Below the pieces are notes generated by a model, which saw only the letters and a list, made by a program, of their open reading frames with translations, did no database searches and was not told the origin of the DNA. A DNA stretch of 6,205 bases from Lachnospiraceae bacterium (lineage in GTDB: Bacteria > Bacillota_A > Clostridia > Lachnospirales > Lachnospiraceae), in the NCBI GenBank assembly GCA_017634255.1, contig JAGBNT010000015.1:1-6205 (forward strand), in the 5' to 3' direction. A program made the translations under genes and the position numbers. Below are positions 5,306-6,205 of this stretch, piece after piece. The first letter of the stretch is position 1. Every line of letters starts with the position of its first letter.

Positions 5306-6205
5306 TCACACCAGCTTCTTTTCGATCAGCGCCTTTATGTTTGTGGAATTGGTTTCCTTTGTATACGGGAAAAATACCAGATTTGAGCCGTGTTCCCTGA
5401 GCCACTTCTGCGCATCCAGCCAGTAGGGATCATTGATATAATCACTTCCAAGAAACTGCGCGTCGTACTGGTACATCGGCCATGCATCCTTCGGTCCGTT
5501 CATATCCACCGGTATCTCCACTGCCTCGTCCACGTATCTGCAGCTTCGCACCATCTCTATGCGCTCATCAAAGGGTATAAAGGGCGCCACACCCTTATGC
5601 TTTATAACCCCCTTATCCGAAACCACCCCGACTATCAGATATTCGCACTGCTCCTTTGCTCGCTTAAAGAGATTGACATGCCCCACATGAAACAGGTCGA
5701 ATACCCCCGAGATATAGCCGGTATGGTAGGTTTTTGCGCCCTTTTCGCCAGGCGCTTTAGCTATGGCACCCTCGACAGGCTTTCTCCTCTTGGGATAAGC
5801 CCTTGCCGGGTCGTAAATGCTGTACTCCGAAACCCCGAGCTTCTCCAGCTGCTTCATCACAGAGATGTAGTTTTTTATGCAGATTATAACCTTATATTCG
5901 CCGCTCGAAAGCCTCGTAAATATCTCCGGGGACTGTATGGGTATGTCGCAAAGCGTATCCTCCCATTTTTCCCTGTTATTATCGACTATGGCATAGGGCT
6001 CGTACTCCTTGCCGTATAATTCGATAAACTTTTTAGCGAAAAGACCCGAGCCGAAGATAATGAGCTTCCTGCTGTCCGCATTGTGAAAGATATCCACGAA
6101 CAGGCGGTAATAATCCTCCGCCGGATAGTTTATGCTCTGGCGGTTCGAGTTCACCGTGTCCGCATTCCGCCTGACCTGGCGGTGGTACTTCCAAAGCTCC
6201 CCCTC
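5306..6205 (-). CDS. Rossmann-like domain plus TagD-type cytidylyltransferase domain, 5' end outside window
   Basis: The last 300 residues of a longer protein; numbering here starts at the GTG at 6152-6154. Residues 29-112 form a Rossmann-like unit (KLIIFGSGLFAKKFIELYG, then YAIVDNN and YKVIICIKNY). After a linker, residues 144-282 match glycerol-3-phosphate/choline-phosphate cytidylyltransferases: YISGVFDLFHVGHVNLFKRA with HVGH (156-159) for CTP binding, LIVGVVSDKGV, RSCRYVDEAVEI, FLGSDYI, and a terminal FFPYTKETNSTNIKAL in the position of the TagD RTxGISTT motif. It probably makes a CDP-activated alcohol (glycerol, choline or similar) for cell-surface polymers. The 17 codons upstream of the GTG are open and protein-like to the edge, so the GTG is not the real start. 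From memory, Lachnospiraceae LicD-family proteins carry such a Rossmann region, so a LicD domain may lie upstream; this is inference. Confidence 0.85.
   Translation of the reverse strand, partial: EGELWKYHRQVRRNADTVNSNRQSINYPAEDYYRLFVDIFHNADSRKLIIFGSGLFAKKFIELYGKEYEPYAIVDNNREKWEDTLCDIPIQSPEIFTRLSSGEYKVIICIKNYISVMKQLEKLGVSEYSIYDPARAYPKRRKPVEGAIAKAPGEKGAKTYHTGYISGVFDLFHVGHVNLFKRAKEQCEYLIVGVVSDKGVIKHKGVAPFIPFDERIEMVRSCRYVDEAVEIPVDMNGPKDAWPMYQYDAQFLGSDYINDPYWLDAQKWLREHGSNLVFFPYTKETNSTNIKALIEKKLV

Noticed and set aside
5208..5405. 65-residue minus-strand frame overlapping the end of the cytidylyltransferase gene
   Set aside because: Its first half is an out-of-frame shadow of that gene and the rest lies in the structured spacer; there is no domain or ribosome site.
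6152..6154. GTG as start of the cytidylyltransferase gene
   Set aside because: The same frame stays open with protein-like sequence for 17 codons to the window edge, and there is no good ribosome site before the GTG.
1..6205. tRNA, rRNA, CRISPR array, insertion-sequence transposase
   Set aside because: No cloverleaf, rRNA-like sequence, regularly spaced repeats or transposase motif was seen on either strand.

Overview
The window looks like chromosomal DNA of an anaerobic Firmicute, most likely a Lachnospiraceae member (Butyrivibrio/Roseburia-like). This is inferred from the protein sequences, the strong GGAGG-type ribosome sites, sigma-A-like promoters and moderate G+C; no marker gene fixes the genus. 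Every gene I accept lies on the minus strand, so transcription runs from high to low coordinates.

Right side (6205 to about 4970): the 3' part of a surface-polymer gene encodes a Rossmann-like domain followed by a TagD-type cytidylyltransferase domain. Its true start lies outside the window. After it come a structured spacer, a possible 51-codon small gene and a clear rho-independent terminator.

Middle (about 4970 to 3944): an A+T-rich accessory module. A sigma-A-like promoter reads through a 147-bp hairpin-rich, MITE-like element into an overlapping MNT nucleotidyltransferase / HEPN gene pair, which is the layout of MntA-HepT type toxin-antitoxin systems. The HEPN gene has lost its 3' end: its last 36 codons are a transcription terminator, a repeat and the next gene's promoter. 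The module sits between two direct copies of a terminator-linked repeat.

Left side (3980 to 1): a near-consensus promoter drives a 671-residue protein that is almost entirely low complexity, with charged and Pro/Gln/Gly-rich blocks and a C-terminal membrane region. Its stop codon touches the start of argH (argininosuccinate lyase, last step of arginine synthesis). After 47 bp comes the 5' part of asd (aspartate-semialdehyde dehydrogenase, entry to lysine, threonine and methionine synthesis), cut by the window edge. These three genes probably form one transcription unit linking a membrane-anchored disordered protein of unknown role to two amino-acid biosynthesis enzymes.

The most unusual points are the HEPN gene fused to a terminator, the hairpin element inserted in the leader of the MNT/HEPN operon, the terminator-linked direct repeats around the module, and the structured spacer plus small ORF after the cytidylyltransferase gene.
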